The notes: generated from the letters alone by a model not told the origin. A DNA stretch of 64,000 bases from Dermanyssus gallinae (GCA_003439945.1 QVRM01005427.1:620001-684000); one strand, 5' to 3'. Positions 24,251-35,969 are shown, numbered from the stretch's first letter. Program-made: numbers and translations.

Positions 24251-24589
24251 GGAGATGACGGTTTTTGCCCTCTCTCGCCCGAGTGCCGTACTCGCCCCAA
24301 ACGTCGTTCGTCGTGGACGTAGTCGCCGTCTCCTAAAAATCCTCCTCCGCCTCCTCCCCTTCTTCCTGTTCCGCCCTCGACATTCTCGTCGTCGTCGTCG
24401 TCGTCTTACAGCTGCAGCTGCAGTGGCAGCAGCAGCAGCAGATGCTCTGGCCTATCGCTGCTGGGCCATTGCCTGCTACTCAAGCCAGCGGCAGCAGCAG
24501 CACCAGCAACATCAGCAACATCAACATCCTTCTCATCACGATGATGAGAGGTCGTGTCCTCTCAGGCTGCCCGCCGCCACCACCACCGC

Positions 24590-24720
24590 TGTCACGACGA
24601 CAACAACAACAACAACAGCAACAACAACAACAACAACAGCAACAACAGCAACAACAGCAACAACAACAGCAACAACAGCAACAACAACAGCAACAACGAC
24701 AACAACGACGATGACGACGA
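24590..24720. repeat. (CAA/CAG)n array
   Basis: About 130 bases of CAA with interspersed CAG, running into CGA/GAC triplets. Open in several frames on both strands, giving artefactual poly-Gln, poly-Asn, poly-Leu and poly-Cys reading frames. Confidence 0.95.
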
Positions 24721-25014
24721 TAATGACGATGACGACGACGACCTTTGGCAGACGAAGACTTGCAGAGGTCCGCGCACTCGAAGTTTGTCTGCCGGACTGA
24801 CTGATTGAAGACTGATTGATGACGGGCTGCCCCAATCAATGATCGACCACCGGCTGGCCGGCGGGCCAACCAGAAGATCAAATCGACGGTCCGTTCGTCG
24901 GTTCGTCTCTCTGGATATCGACTTTCTTTCTCATCGCGCCCCGCCACGACCGGCCACTCGCTGCCAGAGTCGTTACCACCAAAACCGCCACCACCAGCAC
25001 CACCATCACTGTCG

Positions 25015-25645
25015 TTGTTGCGGCCACAGTTGCTGTTGCTGCTGCTGCTGCCGCGAGCGCCGTCCGAATGCTGGCGGCGCTTGATTTCATCGTTATCAAC
25101 GATATGATTGTCGTTGTTGTTTCTGTTGTCCGTTTCATGATTGTCGTTGTTGCTGTCGTCAATTTTATTATCGTTATTGTTGTTGCTGCCCTCGGTTTCA
25201 TTATTGTTGTTTCTGCCCTCGGTTTTCATGATTGTTGTTGCTGCCCTCGGTTTCATGATTGTTGATTCTGCCCTCGGTTTCATGATTGTTGTTTCTACCC
25301 TCGATTTCATTGTTGTGATTGTCGTTGTTGTTTCTGTCGTCAGTTTCATGACTGTCGTTGTTGCTGTCGTCAATTTTATTATTGTTATTGTTGTTCCGGC
25401 CCTTGGTTTCATGCTTGTTGTTTCTGCCCTCGGTTACATGATTGTTGTTTCTGCCCTCGGTTACATTATTGTTGTTTCTGCCCTCGGCTTCATTGTTGTT
25501 GCTGCTGTCGTTGCCACTTTTGCTGCTATTATTGTTGTTGTTGTTGTTGTTACTGCTGCTGCTGCTGTCGTTGGTTTGATTGTTGTTCTTGTTGTTGTTT
25601 TTGCTGTCGTCGTCGTCGGTTTCGCTGTTATTTGCGGCGGCAACG
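25015..25645. repeat. Trinucleotide/minisatellite block, about 27-bp unit
   Basis: The unit ATTGTTGTTTCTGCCCTCGG plus TTTCATG recurs imperfectly through about 25190-25500 within a GTT/GTC/GCT-rich region. On the minus strand it would read as a nine-residue repeat (ETEGRNNNH). A longer period is also visible, since 25110-25210 and 25325-25420 share the TGTCGTCAATTTTATTAT context. Confidence 0.85.
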
Positions 25646-25898
25646 GAGGCAGTGGCGGTGTCGTTGTCGTCGTCGTGGAGTGGTGAAGGTACCATGGACT
25701 AGTGACGATTGCTGATTCTGCTGATGCTGTTGCTGCTGCTGCTGCTGTTGCTGGCGTCCGTTAAATGCCACAAACACCACCCTCACATACACACGATGAT
25801 AGACAGTGGGCAAACATTGTCACGCACCTAAAACGCACACAGACAGACATCAGTTACACAGACGGACATACACGCATGATTCCACACACTCTCTTTCC

Positions 25899-25951
25899 CA
25901 GTCTCTCTCTCTCTCTCTCGCTCTTTCTCTCTCTCTCTCTCACACACACAG
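25899..25951. repeat. (CT)n and (CA)n microsatellites
   Basis: CTCTCTCT tract with a GCTCTTT interruption followed by CACACACACA. Confidence 0.95.
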
Positions 25952-26251
25952 GAAAACAGAGGAAAGCCAGGGAAGCACATCAGCAGCGGCAGCAGTAATC
26001 GTAGTAGTAGTAGAGTGTGCCCTCGCGCGCGCGATCCTTTTCTTCTTTCGTCTTTCTTCCATCTGCGCGGTCGGTCGGTCGGTCGGTTGGTCCTTTTCCT
26101 CTTTCATCATTTTCCATCTTCCAGCATCACGATCAACAGCAGCAGCAGCATCACCGTAATAATGATATTTTACGATGACGACGATGATGATGATGATGGT
26201 CATCTTCTTGTTTGTTTCTTCAATTCTGTTGGTTCGCCGAACAGACAGCAC

Positions 26252-26419
26252 ATGAGTACGAAGATATTCTATAATATGAGCACGAAGATATTCTATAATA
26301 TGATTACGAAGGTGTTCTATAATATGAATACGAATATATTCTATAATATGAATACGAATATATACTATAATATGAATACGACTATATACTATAATATGAA
26401 TACGAATGTATTCTAATAG
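26252..26419. repeat. 24-bp tandem repeat, seven units
   Basis: Seven back-to-back 24-base units of the form ATGAATACGAATATATTCTA plus TAAT, with point changes between units. The last unit is degraded. The array has no spacers, so it is not CRISPR-like. Both ATG and the phase persist in one frame (unit MNTNIFYN), but flanking sequence gives no reason to call it coding. Confidence 0.95.
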
Positions 26420-26599
26420 ATTCTATATTCTACGAAAATACAACTGTATACGCGTATGTCAAAATCATCATACGATTGAATTAGAGCCGTTAGCAGTCCG
26501 GCTTCAAACACAGCCGGCAACGGTGCTTGTGTGCCCAGTTGGTCGTTAACAAGCGCATAGAAATCTATCTGTGTCCAAGTATCCTATTTTTGTACAAGA

Positions 26600-26783
26600 T
26601 TTTGTTCGAGCTGACCCTCAGCCAACATTTAACGTTCACAACGGGACTGCTCTTCGCATTGCTTCATAGACGGACCCCCATAAATACAAATGTGCAACGG
26701 TGGGGCTCGAACCCGTGCACCTATGTGTCTCCTCCTGTCTCGAGGCGCACGCGAACGCACCCACCCGCCACTGGGCTCGACAC
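26600..26783 (-). mobile_element. tRNA-derived SINE, family 2, copy a, with TSD
   Basis: Flanked by an exact 12-base target-site duplication TTTTGTACAAGA (26588-26599 and 26784-26795). Read on the minus strand, the tRNA-like head carries a B-box (GGGTTCGAGCCCCACC). The body then has TTTGTATTTATGGGGGTCCG and GTTGGCTGAGGGTCAGC. The TSD proves insertion by retroposition. Confidence 0.9.
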
Positions 26784-26959
26784 TTTTGTACAAGACAGAT
26801 AGCATTTGCAGTACCTACGCTTAGCAAGCAAATTATATCCAAAAGTGGAACGCGACGTTGAGAGATGTGCATGTTCTGTCGCCAAACGACACTTACGTTT
26901 CGATCTAAGTATTGAATTGCTCACGTTGTACAGTGTGCCTTTGCGATTCGAAATCTTGC

Positions 26960-27003
26960 TAGAAGTTCTACTATTGTTATTATTATTATTATTATCATTA
27001 TTA
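26960..27003. repeat. (TTA)n microsatellite
   Basis: TTGTTATTATTATTATTATTATCATTATTATC; ordinary trinucleotide array. Confidence 0.9.
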
Positions 27004-27009
27004 TCTGTT

Positions 27010-28200
27010 AAAGTTTTTTTAAGTTAAAGGCAACTGTCGCAACGTGGCCCGTGATACTATTACATTACCGATTACAATAGATCCATAGCGCATTAAAAAG
27101 TGACCATCAAGCTTACAAAACAAACATATCTATTTTCTATGAACGAAACGGATCCGTTTGTTAGAACTGTGGACAATGCTTTTCACGGTGGCGCCTCGAT
27201 ACGCCTCAAGTGTATCGCACGTGCAAATGCTGTAAATAACCTAGTCTCGGCGAGTGGCATGCGTGCGACAGAAGCAACCTTTTTCTTGTTTACTTCTTCT
27301 ATGTATTAATCAACGAGACATGATTTGAATTCAAATCAAACTGTGTTGGCTGGCTACGCACATCTGCGCGCACGTACACATGCTGAATAAGCCCTCAGCT
27401 CCAGTCACCCGCTCATGTTGCGGGTGAGATGAGAACTTATTCAGCTTAACAAAGATACTGCCATTGTTCACCACCTTTATGCCACAAAGAAGATCCCATG
27501 TTGCACTTGCTCCGGCCCGTGAGGTCAGACTCTGGAGCTGCGAAATCGACCAACCGACGGAAACTGTGCGACGCACTTGTACAACCGTCGAAATGAGAAA
27601 AAAATTACAAGAGTTACGCCGTGCATGGGTTTCTATTGGCTGCTCGCACGACGTGGCCATTAGAACGAAGCGTATAATACTAATAGTAATTATAATTTGA
27701 TTCATTTTGACTAACTTTAAGCCGACTTTGCAAGTCTCAAGAAATATCGCTATTTCGAAAGGGCTGGTTCGCGCACGTATCGAACCTGCAAATTCTAAGC
27801 CCAAAATGATTGTTGTTGTTGTTGTTGTTGTTATTATCGTTGTCTTTTGTTGTTATTATCGTTGAAGCTGGAAAGACGACCAATCCCGAAGTCACCGCTC
27901 CCTTCGCAACCCCAATCTACCGACTCACGAATATCCCTAAAAATACCGCGGTTTTTACGTCCACTTCCTCTGTAGCTACACGTATTATCTATGTGTACGC
28001 GCAGCCATTCGCTGTCCCTTTTTCTTCTTCAGCCCGGTTTCTATCCAGTTCGTTCCTATTCATCATCACCAACGTCACCTCATCCTTCTTCTCCTAGATG
28101 TTCTTTTCATCCTTTGTTCCCTATGTTTTTCCTCGTCTGTATTTTTTGCCATCTACCATCCTCTTTACGGTAGCCGGTTAATAATCACCGTAGTAATGAC
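27010..28200. other. No gene supported
   Basis: A 157-codon open frame on the minus strand (27331-27804) has a mixed, non-repeat composition but no recognised motif or splice context. A short (TTG)n run lies at 27810-27830. Confidence 0.4.
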
Positions 28201-28299
28201 CGTTGGCATTGTCAAATATTGTAGTTGAATTGTTTGCCGTTTGACGCGCGTACGTTCGAATACACATTCTGCTTGTGACAACGGCCATCACAACACCAG

Positions 28300-28512
28300 C
28301 AACGACGTCAGCGTGAACACAAACAGAAATAACAACAACGATTACAAAAACAGCTACAGCTACAGCAACAACAACAGCAACATGAATAAAAACAACAGCG
28401 AAAGGAACAACAACAACAACAGAAATGAGAACAACAACTGTAATCGGAACAACAACAACAACAGTAGAAGCACCAGCAATAACAGCAACAGAAACAAAAA
28501 CAGCAATGACAG

Positions 28513-28543
<31 letters not shown>

Positions 28544-28660
28544 GACAACAACAACAGCGACAACATAAACAACAACAACAACCGCAACAACAATTACAAC
28601 AACGACAACAACAACAACGACAGCAACAACAACAACAACAACAACTACAGCTACAACAAC
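28300..28660. repeat. Degenerate (CAA/CAG)n array
   Basis: About 360 bases of AAC/CAA/CAG triplets. They give an Asn-rich frame of 173 codons on plus (28241-28762) and Val-, Cys- and Leu-rich frames on minus. This is a microsatellite signature; no independent coding evidence was found. Confidence 0.9.
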
Positions 28661-29089
28661 GACGACGACGACGCGTGCATAGCATGCGCAATTGTCGTAA
28701 CGCCGGATGCAGCAGCGGTGAGGGTCGAGGGTGGTAGGTGGACGACGAAACGACAACGATGAAGAACAACATAAAGCTGGAGATGGACGGAAAGAAGCCG
28801 GCCTCATTCACCGCTCGCTCACGCACCAACATTACGACACTAAGGAACATACCGGCGCCATCTGCTCGCTTAACTACTCATGGACTACTGGAATCTAATG
28901 GGAAGCAAGATGGAGAGCGCGGAGTTAGGATACGCATTCATACAGCCCACATTCACACACACACAAGTTAAACATAGGCGCACAGACATGAACTCGCAGA
29001 TCGCGCCAATTACACAGTACGACGGCCTCCATCCACCCTTTACAGTATTTGCTTGTCATATGCTTACTGCCAGAGACGGCAAAGTAGGC

Positions 29090-29091
<2 letters not shown>

Positions 29092-29148
<57 letters not shown>
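29092..29148. repeat. (TA)n array
   Basis: About 57 bases of uninterrupted TA after GTAGGCTAAA. Confidence 0.95.
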
Positions 29149-29152
<4 letters not shown>

Positions 29153-30216
29153 CTTTACGGTGGTGTCTTGTAATAGGATGCACTTGTATCACATTTTGTT
29201 CAACTCCTTGAAACGCCTCTCAAAGTCTATGTGGATCAGTAAATGCTCTTTGGTATAAATCTAATGTCTTAGTTAGAATTTAATTTGCATGCTGTCGTAG
29301 TAAAGAATCCGTTGGCGGTTGCTTCAAAGTTTTAATTTTAGGCGGCGAAGCGAGTGGCGCATAACTTCATGGCAAACTGTTTCGCGGAAAAAAAAACCGC
29401 ACAGGAACGTTTTTACAATAACGTGCTAAGATTAGTTTCAGTTTACGAGCGATTCTTTAAAATAAATGATTATACTACATAACAAATAAGCCATTAGGAT
29501 AAAGACATTCGGGTTGCAGTCGAATGAAGCGTCCTGTTGCGATAAAGGCGTTCCTGTAATCCGTTAATGCGAAAATAAAGCCTTGAGATTTCCACATCGT
29601 ACCTATATACAATATTACTTGACACCTAAAATGACCTGAAGCACTGTCGGGTTTTGTTTGACTACCCTGTAATCTTGCAGACTCAATACAAGCGTTTTTT
29701 TGTGGAATTTTCTAGGAATTCTACAGGAACTTTGCTCATCACAAAACTTATTTTAAACTACTACAACTAATCTTCGGTAGTCCCCGCCTATTCTTCGTCT
29801 CTAGAAGAAAGTTATCGACTGACTGATATAGCTATTTTTCAATCTTGTCGTCTGACACCAATGTTAAAGGCCGTTCAGATCCACCCCCGTCTGTTGCAGA
29901 ACCGACTATATAGCTTGAAAAATAGGGTTAGACTCGTAGTTTAATCCCCGAGAACGCCTTCATCGTTATGACAATTTGGTATCATGAAATCTCGTTCTTG
30001 ACGTTATTTATTAATCTCTTTATTTATACATCTCACTGGATGAATCGAACCTTATTTGATGAGTTTTATTGACTTCTCCTAGTCTAAAATGTCGTAACAA
30101 ATTAACATATTGTTGTAGCCCATTTAAATATTTGAATAATCACTTAAAAATAGATTGGTCCGTCGAAAGAACTGAACCTAAATTTTCGTGTTGACATAGC
30201 ACGTTGAAACATATAA
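29149..30216. other. No gene supported
   Basis: AT-rich sequence without open frames of note, repeats or RNA-like structures that I could see. Confidence 0.5.
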
Positions 30217-30316
30217 TTATATGGGTGAATATGGGTAATATGGGTGTATCATTATTTTAGTAGTTGTGATATTTGTACATGTTAATAATAAACCCCTGTT
30301 AAAAATATGAATATTA
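30217..30316 (+). repeat. Tail-like repeat before the RT relic
   Basis: TAGTTGTGATATTTGTACAT and GTTAATAATAAACCCCTGTT match the 3' tail at about 31650-31710 (TAATTGTGATACATGCACAT; GATAATAATAAACCCTTGTT). The relic at 30330-31620 is therefore bracketed by direct repeats. Confidence 0.65.
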
Positions 30317-30329
30317 TTTAAGGCGCCTC

Positions 30330-31620
30330 TTACAGAAGTTTCCAAGAACGTCCGACCCTCTATGATACACCAAGCGTAAAGCAGGCCGACTCCCCCGATG
30401 TTCGGTGAGCTTAAAATCATGTCATTAGCCGGTTGTCCGCAGGAGGACGTACCGGCCACTCTTGCGTTTAGCTTGCTTCTGTGCCAGTAGGTCAAGCAGG
30501 TGACAGTTAGGGTCCTTCTGTTCTACCTCGACGATGGGACCCTTTTTGACAAGAATCCTTCGGTGTTACTCAGAGACATTAACGGTCTTCGTGAGAAAGA
30601 GCGTTCGAGCAATGAAGCGGGCTGCAGCTCAAACCCTCTAAATGCGAGCTATTCCTACAGGGCTTTAAAGACGAAGAGAGACAGCAGGCGATCGCAGAAT
30701 TCAACTGCAAGCTCCCGAAAATCCTTGTAAAGAATCGATGTGGACTAGACCTGCCGGGTACGGCGGGGTTACCCGACTTTTCCGGCTTTACCAGCGGCTG
30801 GGCCATCTCGGGAGACACCAAACATAATTTCTGCTCCGGCACGCAATAAGAGTGCAAAAGGTCTTGTGCGTACCTCGGACTTCCTTCTGCTGTCAGAAAC
30901 TTTGGACCTCGACGACCAGGCAAGGAGATCTTTGGAAAACATCCCTGACCTGACGCTCGAAGATAAGGCATGAACGAAGGCCGGGTAAGCCTACCGGGCC
31001 GAATGGGTAGAACGGGCATACGCTCGGCTTTGCCTCGTCACAGACGCGTTGCGCCTCCGCAGTGGCCACTACTGCCGGCGGACTCATCAGCCACCAACAA
31101 GACGCCGTTCGGATCTGGGACGCGCGTCAGTTTAATCGTCCTTCTGAGAAACAGATCACTAGGCAGAAAGGGTGGGATCCAATCGCCACTCACGCTACCC
31201 ACCTAAATCTTCTGTCAGCCGGCGAATTCAATACTGTAAATAACACTAGACTGAAAGTGACTTTATTCGACGCCGCCTGAGCGTGACTCGACGTGTTTCC
31301 GTCCCAGCTCGTCGGCAGTGAGCTGACCGACGACCAGATCCGTGCCGCCAGTGGCCTTAGACTTGGCATTGCCATGTTTGAGAGAGAGGAATGTCCATGT
31401 CGTGGAACGGTCAGCCTGCACCGGCTTAACTGCACTAAGCGGCTGGCGCGGCTTACGCAGAGCCGCCACGATGCCGTCAACGATACTCTCGGACGCGATT
31501 TCAGACAAGCCGTCTACTGCGTCACACTGGAGCCTGGTGGACTGCAGAGGAACCACAGGCGTCAACCGGATGGTCTTATCAGCCGGGACTGGGACCACAA
31601 TCGGCCGCTGACGTGAGATG
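30330..31620 (+). pseudogene. Reverse-transcriptase element relic (YLDDG type)
   Basis: In frames broken by stops and frameshifts, plus-strand translation gives CPQEDVPATLAFSLLL (like the RT motif GPQQGDPLGPLLFSL) and FYLDDGTL (RT active-site motif with the DD pair), at about 30420-30550. Further on come DDQIRAASGLRLG and a cysteine/histidine segment LHRLNCTKRLARL followed by RHDAVNDTLGRDFRQA, LEPGGLQRN and RQPDGL (31340-31600). These are hallmarks of a widespread retroelement group in invertebrates, annotated as reverse-transcriptase domain proteins. The class (non-LTR or other) is uncertain. The C-terminal WDVT...FLAELG portion is missing here but an inverted fragment with it lies at 42655-42975. 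Non-functional. Confidence 0.75.
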
Positions 31621-31629
31621 AGCAATATC

Positions 31630-31708
31630 GTAGATGTTATATATATAGTTATTATATTCGTAATTGTGATACATGCACATAATGATAATAATAAACCCTT
31701 GTTCAAAA

Positions 31709-31720
<12 letters not shown>
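31630..31720 (+). repeat. 3' tail of the RT relic
   Basis: Direct repeat of 30217-30316, ending AAACCCTTGTTCAAAAATA and running into the (ATA)n array. A tail followed by a simple repeat fits target-primed insertion. Confidence 0.6.
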
Positions 31721-31769
<49 letters not shown>

Positions 31770-31795
31770 TATTATTATTATTATTATTATTACTA
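31711..31795. repeat. (ATA)n/(TTA)n array
   Basis: About 60 bases of ATA/AAT units switching to ATT units near 31768, so the array can fold on itself. Confidence 0.95.
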
Positions 31796-31859
31796 TTTAA
31801 TTTCTCCTTATATATATATATATATATATTTATACGTAAATGCATTAACGCTAAAGGCC

Positions 31860-32030
31860 AGAAAAATTGGCAAATAACTTAAAGTTGAAGTGAAATCTGT
31901 GGTCCTTACCACAATGATACGTGGATTATAATAGAGAGTGCAATAAATGCGTTTCTTTGCTAGCTTTACTTGAGTTTTAGTTCTTCAATATATTAGTCTC
32001 TATAATGCGGCGATTCAGAAAATTCCTCTG

Positions 32031-32067
<37 letters not shown>

Positions 32068-33245
32068 CACACAAATGCATATGAAACACGAGAGTAATTC
32101 CGTGTTAAGTGTGTCTATACATCTCATCGCATTGTTCGCAATATTAACGCCTATTCGTTAAACAAGCGCTTAACGGAAGTCCCTGTCTGGAGGGTGTTTG
32201 AATAAATCTGCGCATCTTTGAAAATATATGACGAACGCCAAATACTTCACGTCATTGTGGGTTACATAAATCGAAAATCATTATATAGGACGAGACATTG
32301 ACGAAGCGATAGCTGCGCATATTGGTCGACCACTTGATTGGTACTTTGCAGGTACATCTACCTCACTATTACACAAATGTATGTTTTGTCATGTTTATTA
32401 CAAGGGCTGTGTGAAAATGTGAACAGAAAGAAAGCCGCCGACTAATTTTTGTAGTTTCGTGTTTTGACCAACACGGGACATGAATTTACATATTGGTACG
32501 AGTTCTCTATGAGAAGCTATTATTTGTTTTAAAAAGTGACCAAATATTTATCACATGATGGGGAAGTAACATATCAACAGAGGAAGAATACATTTCAATT
32601 AAACCACGGCGTTGAAGTTGACAAATAATTGGCTGAAAAGGTTGTCAGATTAGACGTCAAACAACTCAAGCAAACAAAGCAAATTAACAAGCATAAGTTG
32701 TTGTAACGCGCTCTCATTATTTCATTACGTCGACATAGGGTAAACCGTTCTGGTAATTAAAGACATTATAAGAAATCCACCGAAGACACGATATAATAAT
32801 TCATTCTGAATTCCCTCCACCAACGTAGTGTGTGTTCTCTTCCGGGTCTTTCAGATGAAGCTTCCAACTCGGGAAGCCGCAGGGCGACATGTACCGCGAA
32901 GTGACCTCTGTGTGACCCTGGAGACGGGTGGACGCGCGGAGGCTACGAACTGTCTCACAGTTCATGTCGCTATTAATCGTTTTCCGTGCTTGAGGAATTC
33001 GATGAGCATCGGACATCGGACATTGTCAAAACAAACAGAGAGCATCACCTTGCCTGCTGAAGGCACAGCTTCACGTTGTTAATTCTTCATTTAAATTCTG
33101 AGGTGACGAAGTATACTTGCATTGCATGCTGGCCCGCCGTATCTCTGGCAATTAGACGGTTGATTCATAAATGCGTTCTTCTCTTCTTCGTCATGCGCAG
33201 GCGCTCACGAAGTTGCGTCGTTTTGTGCCTTTTTCTTTGAACCCG

Positions 33246-33283
<38 letters not shown>

Positions 33284-33850
33284 TTACAGATTGCGGGAAA
33301 CTGCAGCGAACGGTAGTGTAGCCCTGTTAATTGTGCGGTCACAATCCATTGCCTCATGATTCAGCCCAGTGCTCTCAGAAAGAAAAAAAAATCTGTATGC
33401 CATTTTTATTGCATTATCTGGCAACGAGATCGACTACCGGCTGTCAAAACCCACGTCACATTCACTGGCTGTATATAAACATACAACAGCCATATACTCG
33501 TACATATATAGATAGAATACATCAATCCAACATGACTGTATGTTGGATCTCCAATGACGCGCAACTCTGCTTGATTACGCCGCGTTCACGACGTAAGATT
33601 CTCGCGCGGTGCGTTTGATCAAGCCGCAATGAGTAACGCAAACCCCCTCGATTCGACCCCTTCAGCTCCATACTTATATATATATATATATATATACATA
33701 CCCCATACGGCCCGTACCCGTAATGATAATATAGACGGTAAATCTACTGGCCTGCCCTATGCGCATATAGGCGCTCGAGTGCACACATCTTTGCTGCAGC
33801 AGGTAATGTACTGTAAAGCATTACCGCCAAAGCCCGTAGATCTACCCAAA
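31860..33850. other. No gene supported
   Basis: Holds TA arrays at 32035-32064, 33246-33281 and 33673-33696. A mixed-composition open frame at 32828-33082 (plus) has no recognisable motif. A 9-bp hairpin with a 6-base loop (ATCCAACAT/ATGTTGGAT) lies near 33525-33548. Confidence 0.4.
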
Positions 33851-33857
33851 CTTTTTT

Positions 33858-34028
33858 CTGGCTGACTCTCAGCCAACATTTTACGTCCACGGAACGGCTC
33901 TTGCATTGCTTCACAAGGCGGACCTTATTAAATACAGATGTGCAGCGGTGGGGATCGAACCCGTCCATTCTTGTGCCTCCTACAGTCGCAAGGCGCACGC
34001 GAATACACCACATTATGCCTCCGGGCTT
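33858..34028 (-). mobile_element. tRNA-derived SINE, family 2, copy b
   Basis: Shares GCTGACTCTCAGCCAACATT, TTGCATTGCTTCAC, AAATACAGATGTGCAGCGGT, GGGGATCGAACCCGT and AAGGCGCACGCGAAT with copy a. No flanking duplication is visible, so it is probably older. Confidence 0.82.
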
Positions 34029-35258
34029 CACATCATAGACCCGTGTCATTCCTACCCTTCCTGGACTTGCGTCCTCTATGTGTTCTAAACAAAGTATTCG
34101 TTGTGCATACGGTACTACACGCTCCGACTTTCGAGTCGATATATGCGTTTAAGTGTAAGGCACACACAATGAGAATTTTATGAACAAGCGCGTGTGCTAA
34201 TAATGAGCATTCTTATAAACAAAGGGGAATTATACTTCTCCATGCCTAGATTCTAGTTGACTCCGAACACCGCGAAACAGTAAAAAAAAACGCAAAAACG
34301 GTACAGTGTGTCTTTTTTCATAATCGGGTTGAGCTAAAGTGGGCCTCCACATAAAAGAACATATTTTCAGGTGGTGTCCGTTGGGGACTTAAATTCAATT
34401 CAGAACCCTTCTTTCAGCACATTGTTTTATGATATGACCGCCTTTGTGACACCGCGCAGCGGCTTGATGAGATAACGCATGCGATGTGATCTCCGACAGG
34501 CTGTCGCCGCCTGACAAAGCGTACGGTGCTTGGATGCGCTTAATATTGTCGATCTATCTGTTACCTTGTTATCTTCCGAACGGATATGTATGCGTAGCAT
34601 AGGATAGGTATATGTATACACGATCAAGACTCGCTAAGCCACACTGAAAATGCACCACACCACATAAGAAGCTAAACTAATGTAAACTGTTTATAATAGG
34701 TGAAATGCCACTTTGATGGCGGCTAATCGTGAACCAGAAATGCATCATAATTAAGCAAACTTTTCATCCAGTGGTAGTTTTTTCTTTAGCTAGTTGACGC
34801 GCAGTTAAAGACGAACGATGGCCGGTCGATGAACTGATGAGTCAGGATCTTGGTTATAATACCTGTAATTAGCGCTCAGCTCGTTGCAATCGTGTCACGT
34901 ATCACGCGCTTGCTAACTATGACTCATCCTCCGGTTTCCTAGTTTCCCGCGGACTGGCACTGGACGTAATTGTCGGCTAACTAATCAAGGGATCATATAG
35001 CAGAGGGGATCTCCGGCCCACGACAAGCGTATCGCCGACCCGCAACAAATGAAGCGGTTACTAAATCCTTTCCAATCAAGCCCGGTTGGCCTCTGCCCGG
35101 TATGTGGGTGGCCTCCTCAAACTGCATCTTGGACAGGTTTTTAAAAAGGCAGAGAATAGATTTTTCCAAAGCAGACATCAAAAGGTCTCATCCTATATTT
35201 AATTGTGTTGCTAACTAACACAGTCGGGTAAATGTGATTATTTTGGTACTTAACTTAT
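34029..35258. other. No gene supported
   Basis: A 62-codon frame on minus (34993-35181) has mixed composition but no motif. Otherwise nothing found. Confidence 0.4.
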
Positions 35259-35469
35259 GGCAATGCGCGCTGTGATTGCGGAGTGATTAAGATTTTTCGG
35301 CGGGATATCCAGATTAAGTGCATGTAAAATGACTGTGTGGCGACGCGCTGCGGCTGTCGCGCGACACGTCGGCGGTAGTGAACGTCGCCACACAGTAATT
35401 TTACATGCACTTAATCTCGACATCCCGCCGAAAAATTTCAATTACTCCGCAACCACAACTTGGAATGCC
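35259..35469. repeat. Imperfect palindrome (R5 core, copy 2)
   Basis: Arms of about 87 bases (35259-35345 and 35383-35469) match with about a dozen mismatches around a 37-base GC-rich loop. The most conserved arm parts are TTTTTCGGCGGGAT, GATTAAGTGCATGTAAAAT and ACTGTGTGGCGACG. The outer arm segments also match the palindrome at 12925-13111. Confidence 0.88.
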
Positions 35470-35830
35470 GTACATTTAGTGTACCGAAGTGATTGCCATG
35501 AAATGCATTTGTCTAAATGTGTCAAGTTTGAGGTATTTGGCGTGAAAGCTCATAAAGAACTTCATTTTTTGCGAATTCTCTTCTAAGCGACTATGTCGCA
35601 TCTTCTGACCGGCCTTATATGTTCTTCGGAAGAAACAGAATTTTCTCACGAACACGACGGTGAACACGAGGACTGGTTGGTCTCGCAACAGCACATTCTA
35701 TGCTCCTATATCGGGCAAAAACACCAGTGTCACAAATTGTAGTAATTTTACTCTCACTCCTCTCAGAGACTATGTTCCATTGGAAAAACATTTGCTTTAA
35801 CGAGCTTTACAATTCCTTATATCGATTATC
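35470..35830 (-). repeat. Dispersed repeat R5, flank of copy 2 (inverted)
   Basis: Contains reverse complements of R5 copy 1 blocks: GCGAATTCTCTTCTAAGCG, ATATGTTCTTCGGAAGAAAC, GTCACAAATTGTAG and ATGTTCCATTGG. Order and orientation agree with copy 1 read on the other strand. Confidence 0.65.
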
Positions 35831-35969
35831 ACAACTTTTTGTCACACCTTATATATATATATATATACATATATATGTCATATATGTATGGGCATCATTA
35901 TCATCATCAGATTTCATCAAAAAATATGTGACTGTTTTGACCTCAATCGTTTAAGATGGCAACTGTAGG

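Noticed and set aside
24480..25412. 310-codon minus-strand open frame and several overlapping frames on both strands
   Set aside because: Poly-Cys and Asn/Thr/Lys repeats produced by CAA/CAG and minisatellite arrays that lack stops in most frames. No motif, start context or splice evidence.
26252..26419. CRISPR-like array
   Set aside because: Units are contiguous without spacers, and the host is eukaryotic.
28241..28762. 173-codon Asn-rich plus-strand frame and 209-codon Val-rich minus-strand frame
   Set aside because: Both read the same AAC/CAA array; composition is wholly explained by the microsatellite.
30579..31019. 146-codon minus-strand frame (and 31263-31706)
   Set aside because: Shadow of the plus-strand reverse-transcriptase relic.
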